Positions 51,384-60,437 are shown, numbered from the stretch's first letter. The stretch is DNA of 64,000 bases from Lachnospiraceae bacterium (GCA_024690605.1 JAILOV010000010.1:26493-90492); one strand, 5' to 3'. Notes: generated from the letters alone by a model not told the origin. Numbers and translations are program-made.

Positions 51384-52274
51384 TCACTCCTTGACGCCGC
51401 CCTCGTTGGTGCCCTTCGCAAAGTACTTCTGGATGAAGGGATAGATGATCAGGATCGGCACGATCGAGCACACGATCAGCGCATAGATCACCGAATCCGA
51501 GGCATAGTTCTCCGCCCAGCCGGTCATCTGGTCGGGATCCGAATACTGCTCGAGAAGCAGCCGGATGAAGACCTGCAGCGGATGCTCATTGGTGTCGGAG
51601 ATCATCTGTCTCGCCCAGTAGTAGCCGTTCCACCGGGAGATCCCAAAGAACAGCGCCACCGTCGCCACCGTCGATTTGCACATCGGCACGTAGACCTTGG
51701 TCAGCACCTGAAACTCCGTCGCGCCGTCGACGATGGCGGCCTCCTCGATCTCGGAGGGCACCCCCTCAAAGGCGTTGCGCAACAGGATGATGTTCATCGC
51801 CGCCATGCCCATCGCGATGACGACCAGCCATTTGTCATCGTAGATCCCCACTTTGCGGAAGATCCGCTGGGTCGCCAGATAGTTCAGATACTGCGGGACG
51901 ATACCGGCCGCGAACCACATCGTGAACACCAGGAAGAAATTGAACTGCTTGCGGAACAGCAGACGCTTCTTCGAAAGCGCGTAGGCACCGAGGATTGAGA
52001 GGATCATCTCCCAGATCGTGCCGTAAAAGGTGAGGAACAGCGTGTTGCTGTAGGAATTCCAGAACATGTTGTTGTTGAACATCCGCGCGAAAGCCTCGAA
52101 CTGCACCCCCTTGGGGAACAGCACGATCTGCGCGTAGTCCACGGCCTGACGGGCGCTCATCGCCGCCGAGATCGCGTAGATGAACGGATAGAGACAGGCC
52201 AGCGAAAAGATCGTCAGGATCGTGTAGCTGATGATCTTAAAGATGAATTCCGAAATCTCGAGCTTTCTTTTCAT
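51384..52274 (-). CDS. ABC sugar permease, LplC/MalG type
   Basis: A 296-aa inner-membrane permease with about six membrane segments and the EAA loop that contacts the ATPase (EEAAIVDGATEFQVLTKVYV). It ends FIQKYFAKGTNEGGVKE, typical of the LplC/YtcP group. AAGGAGTGGATGCTTT precedes the ATG. It pairs with the LplB-type permease directly upstream. Confidence 0.93.
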   Translation of the reverse strand: MKRKLEISEFIFKIISYTILTIFSLACLYPFIYAISAAMSARQAVDYAQIVLFPKGVQFEAFARMFNNNMFWNSYSNTLFLTFYGTIWEMILSILGAYALSKKRLLFRKQFNFFLVFTMWFAAGIVPQYLNYLATQRIFRKVGIYDDKWLVVIAMGMAAMNIILLRNAFEGVPSEIEEAAIVDGATEFQVLTKVYVPMCKSTVATVALFFGISRWNGYYWARQMISDTNEHPLQVFIRLLLEQYSDPDQMTGWAENYASDSVIYALIVCSIVPILIIYPFIQKYFAKGTNEGGVKE

Positions 52275-52309
52275 AAAGCATCCACTCCTTGGCAGTGCGT
52301 CATTCTACA

Positions 52310-53368
52310 TCAGTACAGCGACGTGTTGCTCGCCTTTCTCGCGATCGTGTTGGCACCGATGACCAATAACATCCCGACGACGTTGTTGAGCATCTCCGAT
52401 GCCGAAGCCAGTCCCTTGTTGGCGCCGAGGATACCGTAGCGCTGCGCAAAGGTGGAGACCACATCCGCCGTGATATAGGTGTTGGAGTTGTACAGCAGCA
52501 GGACCTTTTCGTAGCCGATGGACAAAAGCCCGCCGATGTGCGTGATCAGCATGATCACGATCGTTGACAGGATCGAAGGCAGCACCACGTAGCGCATCTG
52601 CGCCATCTTGCCCGCACCGTCGATCTGCGCTGCCTCATAGCTCGTGGGCGAGATCGCGATGATCGCCGCAAAGAACACGATGGATCCGTAGCCCGCACCC
52701 TCCCAGATCCCGGTGATCTGATAGATCGCGCGGAAGAACTGCGGCTGGTTCAGGAGACCCGCCTGACCGACATCGTGCGAGATGAGACCCAGCGCGACCA
52801 GCGCCTTGCTGATGACGCCCATCCCGGAGATGATCGAGCCCTGGCGCACGAGGAGCGTCGTGAGCGATGTCATGACGACCGTCGACATGAACTTGGGCAG
52901 ATAGGTCAGCACCTGATAGATGCTCCGCATCATGTTGGAGCGGATCTCGTTAAAGAACAGCGCCAGGATGATCGGCGCGGGGAACCCGAACAGCAGACCG
53001 TAGAACGACAGCAGGAAGGTGTTGCGGAAGGCCCGCCAGAAGTCCGCCGAGAGACTGTCTCCGCCGACCAGCAGCCGCCGGAAATAGGAAAAACCTGCGA
53101 AATACTGCTCCGCAACCGGCTTGACCTCATCGGCCACCTTGAAGCTGCCGAGCAGCTCATACATCGGAAAATAGCGCCAGAACAGGAACACCAGGATCAT
53201 CGGGATGAGCATCACGTAGAGACGCCAGTCCTTGGCGACCATGAGACCGACATGCTTCCAGTAGTGCTTCTCGACATCATCGCGCACCGCCTGCTCGGGA
53301 TCCATCCGGTAAGTGCCCGTCTCCTCGTCGTAAAGGAGGAAATCCGCCGCTTTTGCCTTGTCTGCCAT
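52310..53368 (-). CDS. ABC sugar permease, LplB/YteP type
   Basis: A 352-aa permease. An N-terminal cytoplasmic part of about 50 residues precedes the first segment (LYVMLIPMILVFLFWRYFPM). The EAA loop is EAAQIDGAGKMAQMRYVVLP, and the end (GMLLVIGANTIARKASNTSLY) is typical of the LplB/YteP group that imports rhamnogalacturonan or galacturonan oligosaccharides. The start at 53368 has AAGGAGTCATCT; a frame to 53422 overlaps the previous gene. Confidence 0.93.
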   Translation of the reverse strand: MADKAKAADFLLYDEETGTYRMDPEQAVRDDVEKHYWKHVGLMVAKDWRLYVMLIPMILVFLFWRYFPMYELLGSFKVADEVKPVAEQYFAGFSYFRRLLVGGDSLSADFWRAFRNTFLLSFYGLLFGFPAPIILALFFNEIRSNMMRSIYQVLTYLPKFMSTVVMTSLTTLLVRQGSIISGMGVISKALVALGLISHDVGQAGLLNQPQFFRAIYQITGIWEGAGYGSIVFFAAIIAISPTSYEAAQIDGAGKMAQMRYVVLPSILSTIVIMLITHIGGLLSIGYEKVLLLYNSNTYITADVVSTFAQRYGILGANKGLASASEMLNNVVGMLLVIGANTIARKASNTSLY

Positions 53369-53402
53369 AGATGACTCCTTGTCTGAAGTAATCGTTGTTA
53401 CG

Positions 53403-54011
53403 TTATCCAATAAACGGTTCACCGTTAATCTCGTCTTCTCGCTTCCGGCGTTCCTCTTCGTGGATCCGCCGCAGATAGGTCCGCTGATCCTCCAGCAGAC
53501 CGTCCTGTCGTCGTGCGATCCACAGGATCACCATCGTGAACAGGACAGAAAGCGTGTCCGTGGTGAAGAATCCGAGGCAGTTGCGCACAGCCTCTCCGAA
53601 ACAGACCGCCGTCACGGCTCTCCCCGCCTGCATGGCGACCTGCACGAAGACCGCGTACACGAGCGTCAGCCATCCGGTGTTCCGGATCCCGTCTCTCTGC
53701 GCCGGCCTCCATGCCACAAGCGCCAGGGCTGCCGCGAGATTCCCGACGGTGTAGATCACGAACTGCTCCGCCGTCCCGCCGTTCGCCGCCGCGAAGACCA
53801 TGCCGCCCAGCGCCGCATGGATGAGCCCCCAGGCCCCCCAGCGCATCATCACGATGCCGGTGACCGCCGCGGCCAGGGACACCGTGTAGAGCTGATCCGC
53901 GTACCAGACCCGCGCGGCCCGCACGATCACGCTCTCCAGAACAAGGAGCAGAAACGCAAAGACCGCCAGATCCAGCAGACGGTATGTGTTTGTCGAGATC
54001 CTGCGCTTCAT
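53403..54011 (-). CDS. six-helix membrane protein of unknown function (E)
   Basis: A 202-aa protein with about six membrane segments and a charged C-terminal helix (LRRIHEEERRKREDE). The layout recalls substrate-binding (S) components of ECF transporters, but I see no diagnostic motif, so this is only a topological remark. The ribosome site is weak (GAAAGCCCGAA). It lies between the second UgpC-type ATPase and the LplB-type permease, so it probably serves the same importer. Confidence 0.72.
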   Translation of the reverse strand: MKRRISTNTYRLLDLAVFAFLLLVLESVIVRAARVWYADQLYTVSLAAAVTGIVMMRWGAWGLIHAALGGMVFAAANGGTAEQFVIYTVGNLAAALALVAWRPAQRDGIRNTGWLTLVYAVFVQVAMQAGRAVTAVCFGEAVRNCLGFFTTDTLSVLFTMVILWIARRQDGLLEDQRTYLRRIHEEERRKREDEINGEPFIG

Positions 54012-54052
54012 TTCGGGCTTTCGGTATTTGCCGCTGTCCCGGAAAGAGACGC

Positions 54053-55144
54053 TTAGCCCTTCTCCGTCGGGATCACGTCTTCCGTCTGCCCATCAAACAG
54101 ATAGACCCGGTCATAGGGCACGGAGAAGGTGATCTCCGAATCGATCGCCGGGATATCGTGCGGATCGACCTTGAGGATGGCGTGCTCATCTCCGATCGTG
54201 ATGTAGACGTTGGCGTTGTCTCCGAGCATCTCGGTGAGCTCGACGAGAGCCTTAAGGTGGAAGCTGTTCTCCTGCTCTCCCAACAGAACGGACTCCGGGC
54301 GGAAGCCGAACACGATCTCCCGATCCGCGAATTCCGCCGTCCGGTTCCCCAGGACCGGCGAGATGTCCAGCTTCTGCGTGTCCACCGGGAACTGTCCGTT
54401 TTGCAGCGTGCCGCGGATGAAGTTCATCGGCGGTTCACCGATAAAGCCGGCGACAAACATGTTGACCGGCCGGAAATAAAGCTCATAAGGCGTGCCCACC
54501 TGCTGGATGTAGCCCTGCTTCATGACGACGATGCGGTCCGCCATGGTCATGGCTTCCGTCTGGTCGTGCGTGACATAGATCGTGGTCGCACCGGTCTGCC
54601 GATGGATCTGCGTGATCTCCGAGCGCATCGTCACACGCTGCTTGGCATCCAGATTGGAAAGCGGCTCGTCCATCAGGAACACGCCGACCTTGCGGATGAT
54701 GGCACGTCCCACGGCGACACGCTGCCTCTGCCCGCCGGACAGCGCCCGCGGCATCCGGTCAAGATAGTCGGTGAGGCCCAGGATCTTCGCCGTTGCGAGC
54801 ACACGCTCCTCGATCACATCCTCATCGACCCCCTGCAGCGTGAGACCGAAACCCAGATTGTCATAGACACTCATCTGCGGATAGAGCGCATAGCTCTGGA
54901 ACACCATGGCGACCTCGCGCTCTCTGGGGCCGAGCTCGTTGACACGGCGGTCGCCGATCAGGAAATCCCCGCTGGAGATGTCCTCGAGACCCGCGACCAT
55001 GCGCAGCGTCGTCGACTTGCCGCAGCCGGACGGGCCGACGAAGACGATGAACTCACCCTTTTCGATCTCAAGATTGAAATTGTGAACGGCATGGAACCCG
55101 TTCGGATAGATCTTGTTGATGTTCGTTAAGGTCAGATATGCCAT
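54053..55144 (-). CDS. ugpC: ABC sugar importer ATPase, UgpC/MsmK type (copy 2)
   Basis: A 363-aa ATPase and the first gene of the pectin operon. Walker A GPSGCGKSTT, Q-loop VFQSYALY, signature LSGGQRQRVAVGR, DEPLSNLDAKQR, THDQTEA and a TOBE/MalK domain. It is clearly a paralogue of 46697-47767, with many differences in the regulatory domain (PVLGNRTAEFADREI). One shared ATPase normally serves many importers, so two in one operon is unusual. AGAGGAGTAGC precedes the ATG. Confidence 0.93.
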   Translation of the reverse strand: MAYLTLTNINKIYPNGFHAVHNFNLEIEKGEFIVFVGPSGCGKSTTLRMVAGLEDISSGDFLIGDRRVNELGPREREVAMVFQSYALYPQMSVYDNLGFGLTLQGVDEDVIEERVLATAKILGLTDYLDRMPRALSGGQRQRVAVGRAIIRKVGVFLMDEPLSNLDAKQRVTMRSEITQIHRQTGATTIYVTHDQTEAMTMADRIVVMKQGYIQQVGTPYELYFRPVNMFVAGFIGEPPMNFIRGTLQNGQFPVDTQKLDISPVLGNRTAEFADREIVFGFRPESVLLGEQENSFHLKALVELTEMLGDNANVYITIGDEHAILKVDPHDIPAIDSEITFSVPYDRVYLFDGQTEDVIPTEKG

Positions 55145-55171
55145 GCTACTCCTCTAACACACTGCTTTCCG

Positions 55172-55206
55172 CGCATTTTGCCGGTGCAAAAAACCTCGAA
55201 AATGCG
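55172..55206 (-). other. stem-loop in pectin-operon leader
   Basis: CGCATTTT/AAAATGCG, an 8-bp stem with a 19-nt loop, lies in the predicted leader of the operon between the promoter and the first gene. Confidence 0.45.
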
Positions 55207-55227
55207 AAAATTTTAATTTCAGCATAA

Positions 55228-55257
55228 AGTATAAAGGATGTCAACAAAGCCTGTCAA
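55228..55257 (-). promoter_or_regulatory. promoter of the pectin/rhamnogalacturonan operon
   Basis: TTGACA (55252-55257), an 18-bp spacer and TATACT (55228-55233) on the minus strand. A second TTGACA lies 13 bp further in (55239-55244), giving a direct repeat GTTGACA-N6-GTTGACA that could be a regulator site. Confidence 0.65.
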
Positions 55258-55328
55258 CCATTGATTTTTCTAGGTTCGGGGGTATATCGATTAACTCGCG
55301 GAACGGGGAATGATTTCATTTTCTTTTA

Positions 55329-55357
55329 TTGCGCTTTTCATTGCAATCCCTTATAAT
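55329..55357 (+). promoter_or_regulatory. promoter of uxaC
   Basis: TTGCGC (55329-55334), a 17-bp spacer and TATAAT (55352-55357), 51 bp before the uxaC start. Confidence 0.65.
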
Positions 55358-55408
55358 ATCTGTATTTCCATTTCCTGTCGATCCAGTTTCGTTTGAAAGG
55401 GGCGCGCA

Positions 55409-56827
55409 ATGAAAGATTTTATGGACAAAGATTTCCTCTTAAAAAATGAACCCGCCAAGAAGCTCTACCACGACTATGCGGAGACCATGCCGATCCTTGA
55501 CTATCACTGCCACATCTCCCCGCAGGAGATCGCCGAGGATCGCCGTTTCGACACGATCACGCAGGTGTGGCTCGGCGGAGATCACTACAAATGGCGTCTG
55601 ATGCGTGCCTTCGGCATGGAAGAAAAATACATGACCGGCGATGCGCCGGATGAGGAGAAATTCCTCGCGTTCGCAAAGTGCCTCGGCAAAGCGGTGGGCA
55701 ATCCGCTCTATCACTGGGCACATCTGGAACTGAAGAAATACTTTGGCTATGACGGCGTCCTGAATGAAAAGACCGCCGGGGAAGTCTATGCGCTCTGCAA
55801 CAAAAAGCTCGCGGAGGCCGATCACAGTGTCCGCGGACTGATCAAAATGTCCGGTGTGACGCTCATCTGCACCACCGACGATCCGGTCGATTCCCTGGAA
55901 TGGCATGACAAGATCGCCGCCGATAAATCGTTTGATGTGCAGGTGGTTCCCGCCTGGCGCCCCGACAAGGCCAAGAACATCTCCAAGCCCGATTTCGCGG
56001 ACTATATCAAAAAGCTTTCCGATGTCAGCGGCGTCGCGATCGATTCCTTTGCTTCTCTTAAGGAAGCCCTGACAAAGCGGCTGGATTTCTTTGCCTCCAA
56101 GGGCTGCGTCGTGACGGATCACGCACTGGAATATGTGATGTATCATCCCGCTTCCGACGCCGAGATCGAAACGATCTTCAAAAAGCGTCTCGCCGGCGGT
56201 GAGATCACCAAAGAGGAGGATCTGAAATACCAGACCGCGTTCATGCTCTATGAAGGCGGCGAGATCGCCCGTCGCGGCTGGGTGATGCAGCTCCACTTCG
56301 GCTGCAAGCGCGACAACAACACACCGATGTTCGACCGTCTCGGGCCCGACACCGGCTATGACGCCATCGATGCCTACTATCCGATGGGCGAGCTCGCGGA
56401 TTTCCTGAACGCGCTGCACATGAAGGGCAGTCTTCCGAAGACGATCCTCTACAGCCTGAATCCCAACGATCTCCCGATCATCAACACGATCTTAAACTGC
56501 TTCAACGAGGCACCGGCCGTTGCCAAGCTCCAGCAGGGAAGCGCCTGGTGGTTCAACGACACCAAGAGCGGCATGGAACAGCAGCTTCTCGCCGTCGCGG
56601 AATCCGGCAACCTCTCCGGCTTTGTCGGGATGCTCACGGACTCCCGAAGCTTCACCTCCTACACGAGGCACGAGTATTTCCGCCGCATCCTCTGCAATTA
56701 TCTCGGAACGCTTGTAGAGAACGGCGAGTATCCCGCCTCCGACATGGACACCCTCGGGGAGATCGTCAAGGACATCTCCTACAACAACGCTGTCCGGTAT
56801 TTCGGTTTCAAACTGGACACGAAGTAA
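55409..56827 (+). CDS. uxaC: glucuronate isomerase (uronate isomerase)
   Basis: A 472-aa amidohydrolase-superfamily isomerase that turns glucuronate and galacturonate into fructuronate and tagaturonate. Family marks are LDYHCHISPQEIAEDRRF (metal-binding HxH), WLGGDHYKWRLMRAFG, TTDDPVDSLEWH and LTDSRSFTSYTRHEYFRR. Length is normal. GAAAGGGGC precedes the ATG. It is divergent from the pectin operon, which would deliver galacturonate. The later steps (uxaB, uxaA, kdgK, kdgA) are not in the window. Confidence 0.97.
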   Translation: MKDFMDKDFLLKNEPAKKLYHDYAETMPILDYHCHISPQEIAEDRRFDTITQVWLGGDHYKWRLMRAFGMEEKYMTGDAPDEEKFLAFAKCLGKAVGNPLYHWAHLELKKYFGYDGVLNEKTAGEVYALCNKKLAEADHSVRGLIKMSGVTLICTTDDPVDSLEWHDKIAADKSFDVQVVPAWRPDKAKNISKPDFADYIKKLSDVSGVAIDSFASLKEALTKRLDFFASKGCVVTDHALEYVMYHPASDAEIETIFKKRLAGGEITKEEDLKYQTAFMLYEGGEIARRGWVMQLHFGCKRDNNTPMFDRLGPDTGYDAIDAYYPMGELADFLNALHMKGSLPKTILYSLNPNDLPIINTILNCFNEAPAVAKLQQGSAWWFNDTKSGMEQQLLAVAESGNLSGFVGMLTDSRSFTSYTRHEYFRRILCNYLGTLVENGEYPASDMDTLGEIVKDISYNNAVRYFGFKLDTK

Positions 56828-56901
56828 CCCGGCGGGCATCCTAACGGCATTCTGACGGACCTCAGAGCTCATCACCGGAAACGGAAGGAAAGGAAAACAT
56901 C

Positions 56902-57747
56902 ATGGCACATACATCCAAAACCGTTGGTCTTTTGTGTGCGGACTCCTCCGACCTCTATCTTGCGAAGGCTGTCTACTTCATTGAGAAGAACCTCTCGGAG
57001 AGCGGTTTTCATTCCATGCTCTGCACGACCGGCTACACCTTTCAGCGGAAAAAGGAATCCCTGAAGCTCCTGCTCTCCAAGGAGGTGGATGCGATCGCGC
57101 TTGTCGGCTCGCATTTCATCGGCATGGAGGATTCGGAGAACAACTACATCCGCGAGGCGGCGGACAAACTGCCAATCGTCCTGTTGAACGGTGAGCTCGA
57201 TCATCCCAATGTCTACAGCGTCAGCTGCGATGACTATCAGGCGACCAAGGACGCGACGACAGCCCTGATCGATGACGGCATAAAAAGCCTGCTCTACTTC
57301 TATGACACGCAGTCCTACAGCGGCAAGAAGAAGCAGTCCGGCTTCAAGGACGCCTGTGCGGAAAAGGGCATCGAGGACACCTTCCATCTGCTCTATGTCG
57401 GTGACCGTGAAGACATCGACGGTGTCGCGACCCGGCTGGAACGGCTCTGGGAATCCGGCATGCATTTTGACGGCATCGTGTGCTCCGAGGACTATCTCGC
57501 TCTCGGTACCGTGAAATTCGCTCACCGCGCCGGCATCATGATCCCCAAGAACCTGCAGATCATCGGCTACAACAATTCGCTGCTGACCAAATGCTGCGAT
57601 CCGGAGCTGACCTCCGTCGACAACCATCTCGAGGACATCAGCGAACAGGTGGTCAAAGCCCTCATCAGTGTCCTGGAAGGCGGCACCTTCCCGGAGAAAA
57701 AGCTGTTTGCCGGCGAGCTCATCCGCAGGGACACGACGAAATTCTGA
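56902..57747 (+). CDS. LacI-type periplasmic-binding-like sensor without HTH domain
   Basis: A 281-aa protein matching only the ligand-binding part of LacI/GalR regulators (KTVGLLCADSSDLYLAKAVY at the start, SCDDYQATKDATTALID, then LQIIGYNNSLLTKCCDPELT). The DNA-binding helix-turn-helix of about 60 residues is missing: the frame begins at the point where a full regulator would leave its hinge, and the 74 bp upstream encode none. GGAAAGGAAAACATC precedes the ATG, so it looks like a true start. There is no signal peptide, so it is cytoplasmic. It probably senses a sugar acid; how it would act on DNA is unknown. Confidence 0.85.
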   Translation: MAHTSKTVGLLCADSSDLYLAKAVYFIEKNLSESGFHSMLCTTGYTFQRKKESLKLLLSKEVDAIALVGSHFIGMEDSENNYIREAADKLPIVLLNGELDHPNVYSVSCDDYQATKDATTALIDDGIKSLLYFYDTQSYSGKKKQSGFKDACAEKGIEDTFHLLYVGDREDIDGVATRLERLWESGMHFDGIVCSEDYLALGTVKFAHRAGIMIPKNLQIIGYNNSLLTKCCDPELTSVDNHLEDISEQVVKALISVLEGGTFPEKKLFAGELIRRDTTKF

Positions 57748-57773
57748 CAAAGAATCCGTATAGAAACAAAAAG

Positions 57774-57809
57774 ATCCCGGATCCGCTTCCACAGCAGATC
57801 CGGGATTTT
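57774..57809. terminator. bidirectional terminator between sensor gene and dctP
   Basis: ATCCCGGATC / GATCCGGGAT, 10-bp stem. TTTTCTTA follows on the plus strand and CTTTTTGTTTC on the minus strand. It serves both convergent genes. Confidence 0.8.
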
Positions 57810-57859
57810 CTTATCCTGAAAATGTCACGCAGAAAAACCCGTGACGCCGGTCTATTTCC

Positions 57860-59020
57860 TCAGCCGGTGAACGCCTTGATGAACGCAGCGGCATCCGCCT
57901 CGCTCATGCCCGTGCCGACGAGCTGCTCCTTGTACCAGTCCGCAGCGCCGGCCGCCGTGCTCTTGAACGATTCACTGTCGATCTCGGAATTCTCCGTGAC
58001 CTGCATCGCGCCGTTGCTCTTCCACTCCGCGACGAGGCTGTCCACCTGCTCACGGTTGATTGCCTTCTGATAGGCGACCGCCTTGGCCGCGTTGGCATCG
58101 ATGACCGCCTTCTGGCTGTCGGTGAACTTGTCATAGGCCGCCTGGTTGATGCAGAAGAACAGGCAGTCATAATAGGCATTCCAGAGGGAGATGTAGTCCT
58201 GCACATCCTGCACGGAGGCGGAAGCGATGGCCGTCTCCGGATTCTCCTCGCCGTCGACCGTTCCCTGCTGCAGCGCGGTATAGGTCTCCGACCAGTTCAT
58301 GACGGAAGCGTCACACCCCCACTCCTTGTAGACCTCGGCGCACAGATCGTTGGAGCAGATGCGCATCTTGATGTTCTTGAGATCGTCAACCTTGGTGATC
58401 GGCTGCTTGGAATTCGTGATCTGACGGAAGCCGTTCTCCGCGATGCCCTCGCATTTGAGGCCTTTCTCCGCGAGAACCTCCTTTAACTTGTCGCCCGCCT
58501 CGCCGCCGAGGATCCGGTCCACATCGTCATAGTTCGCGTAGATATAAGGCAGAGAGACCGCGTTGAATCGCGCGTCAAAGTTCGCATAGATCAGATTGGA
58601 ATGCAGGGACACCTGGATCGGCGAGCCGTCCATCAGCGCCTGAATGCCCGCGACCTGGTCGCCGTTGGTCAGCTGCTCGCCGGGATAGACCTCGACCTTG
58701 ACCTTGCCGCCCGTGGATTCCTGCATCAGGGCATTGAAATAGTAGCCCGTCTGCGCCCAGGTCGATGTCTCGCCCGTGGAGCAGTCAAAGTTCCAGGTCG
58801 TGTCCGGCCACGCGTCCGTGCCGTCATATTTGGCCGCATCCGCGGAAGCGACATACTTGTCCGAAGACGCGTAGTCCTTGTAGTTCAGTGCCGCCGCGCT
58901 GTCCGTCTGTGCGGCATCACCGCCGGCGGATGCCGGTGCGCCCTCACCGCAGGCGGTAAGGGACAGTGTCATTGCGGCGATCAGTGCCGCGCTGAGTCCT
59001 TTTTTCAGATTTCTCCTCAT
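57860..59020 (-). CDS. dctP: TRAP transporter solute-binding protein DctP
   Basis: A 386-aa lipoprotein (signal peptide, lipobox SLTAC) and DctP fold: SLHSNLIYANFDARFNAVSL, the family signature DDLKNIKMRICSNDLCAE, ALQQGTVDGEENP. The Arg of MRICSN is the residue that holds the carboxylate of the ligand in this family. With uxaC nearby a hexuronate is a likely ligand (inferred). CAAGGAGGAAGAAC precedes the ATG. It is last in the order dctQ-dctM-dctP. Confidence 0.93.
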   Translation of the reverse strand: MRRNLKKGLSAALIAAMTLSLTACGEGAPASAGGDAAQTDSAAALNYKDYASSDKYVASADAAKYDGTDAWPDTTWNFDCSTGETSTWAQTGYYFNALMQESTGGKVKVEVYPGEQLTNGDQVAGIQALMDGSPIQVSLHSNLIYANFDARFNAVSLPYIYANYDDVDRILGGEAGDKLKEVLAEKGLKCEGIAENGFRQITNSKQPITKVDDLKNIKMRICSNDLCAEVYKEWGCDASVMNWSETYTALQQGTVDGEENPETAIASASVQDVQDYISLWNAYYDCLFFCINQAAYDKFTDSQKAVIDANAAKAVAYQKAINREQVDSLVAEWKSNGAMQVTENSEIDSESFKSTAAGAADWYKEQLVGTGMSEADAAAFIKAFTG

Positions 59021-59096
59021 GTTCTTCCTCCTTGAAACACTACACTTGTTCTATCTGAACGATCCGCCGTTCCCGAGCGGGTCGATCCATTCCATG

Positions 59097-60437
59097 TCAC
59101 TGTCCGATCAGGAACAGCGAGATCTTCGGGATGTAGGTGATGAGCGCGAGGACGATCAGGCAGGCGATGATCATCGGGATGACCGCTTTGGAGATCATCG
59201 GCAGCGTCACCTTGTGATGCTCATCCGCCGTACCGGGCGTGCCCGCTTCATTCTTCACCTTCAGTCCCATCGCGACGAACAGGTTGACGCCGACCGGCGG
59301 CGTGACCTGGCCGATCGCCAGATTGACGGTCGCCACGATACCGAAGGCCACGAGATTGTAGCCCAGCGCCTGCGCGACCGGGAACATGATCGGAATGAAG
59401 ATATACATCGCCGAATTGGCATCGATAAAGCAGCCCGCGATCAGGAAGATGATGTTGACGATGAGCAGGAACACCACCTGATTGCCCGCGACGGACTTTA
59501 ACAGATCGGTCGCCGCCTGCGAGATGCCGAACAGCATGCAGCAATAGGAAAACAGCGAAGCCGATGCGACGATCAGCATGATGCCGCCGCTGGTCTTGGC
59601 CGAATCGATCAGAATGTCAAAGAGATCCTTGAGCTTCACTTCCCTGTAGATAAAGACACCGACGATCAGACCGTAGACCACGGAGACCGCGGCCGCTTCC
59701 GTCGGCGTGAAGATCCCGCCGTAGATACCGCCCAGGATGATGACCGGCATAAGGAGCCCCCAGAACGCCTCGCGGAAGCTCTTCCAGCGCTCGCCCCAGC
59801 TCCGCTTCTCATGGGCGGCCGTGACATTGTTCTTTCTGGCCTCCACCATGACCACGATCGCAAGTGCGAGTCCCATCAGGATCCCGGGAATGATGCCCGC
59901 CATGAACATCTCCCCGACGTTGGTCCCCACGATGGAGGAATAGACGACGAAGGCGATCGAGGGCGGGATGACGATGGCGATTGAGCTCGAGGTTGCCATC
60001 AGCGCCTCGGAAAACGCGGGTGAGAAACCGGAAGCGATCATCGCGGGGATGAGTACCGCCCCCAGCGCCGCCACAGTCGCGGGACCGGATCCCGAGATCG
60101 CGCCGAAGAAGCAGGCCACGATGACGCACACAATGGCCATGCCGCCACGCCGGTGTCCGACACAGTCATCGATAAATTTCACGAGCCGCGTGGAGATCCC
60201 CGCCTTGGCCATGATGTTGCCCGAAAGCACAAAGAACGGGATCGCGAGCAACAGGAATTTGGCGATGCCGGTATAGGTGTTGGTCGCGATGATCGAAAGC
60301 GAGAGCGCCGCGTACTGCGGCACAAAATTGATCGCGTAGAACAGGGAGAACACCGCGCTCAGCCCGAGGCAGATCGCGATCGGCACGCCGGCCAGAAGCA
60401 GAACAAAGAAGGAAATAAAGAGGATCGCTGTGATCAT
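59097..60437 (-). CDS. dctM: TRAP transporter large permease DctM
   Basis: A 446-aa sodium-driven permease with about 12 membrane segments. Recognisable blocks: LLAIPFFVLSGNIMAKAG, GSGPATVAALGAVLIPAM and QVTPPVGVNLFVAMGL. The ATG at 60437 overlaps the dctQ stop (ATGA), with AGGAGGAAGCGAA upstream. Confidence 0.95.
   Translation of the reverse strand: MITAILFISFFVLLLAGVPIAICLGLSAVFSLFYAINFVPQYAALSLSIIATNTYTGIAKFLLLAIPFFVLSGNIMAKAGISTRLVKFIDDCVGHRRGGMAIVCVIVACFFGAISGSGPATVAALGAVLIPAMIASGFSPAFSEALMATSSSIAIVIPPSIAFVVYSSIVGTNVGEMFMAGIIPGILMGLALAIVVMVEARKNNVTAAHEKRSWGERWKSFREAFWGLLMPVIILGGIYGGIFTPTEAAAVSVVYGLIVGVFIYREVKLKDLFDILIDSAKTSGGIMLIVASASLFSYCCMLFGISQAATDLLKSVAGNQVVFLLIVNIIFLIAGCFIDANSAMYIFIPIMFPVAQALGYNLVAFGIVATVNLAIGQVTPPVGVNLFVAMGLKVKNEAGTPGTADEHHKVTLPMISKAVIPMIIACLIVLALITYIPKISLFLIGQ

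Noticed and set aside
48840..51998. A 1052-codon open frame on the plus strand opposite the binding-protein gene
   Set aside because: It lies antisense to a clear lipoprotein gene, has no fitting ribosome site and shows no domain pattern. Long antisense frames are expected here because codon use in this GC-rich genome leaves few stops on the other strand.
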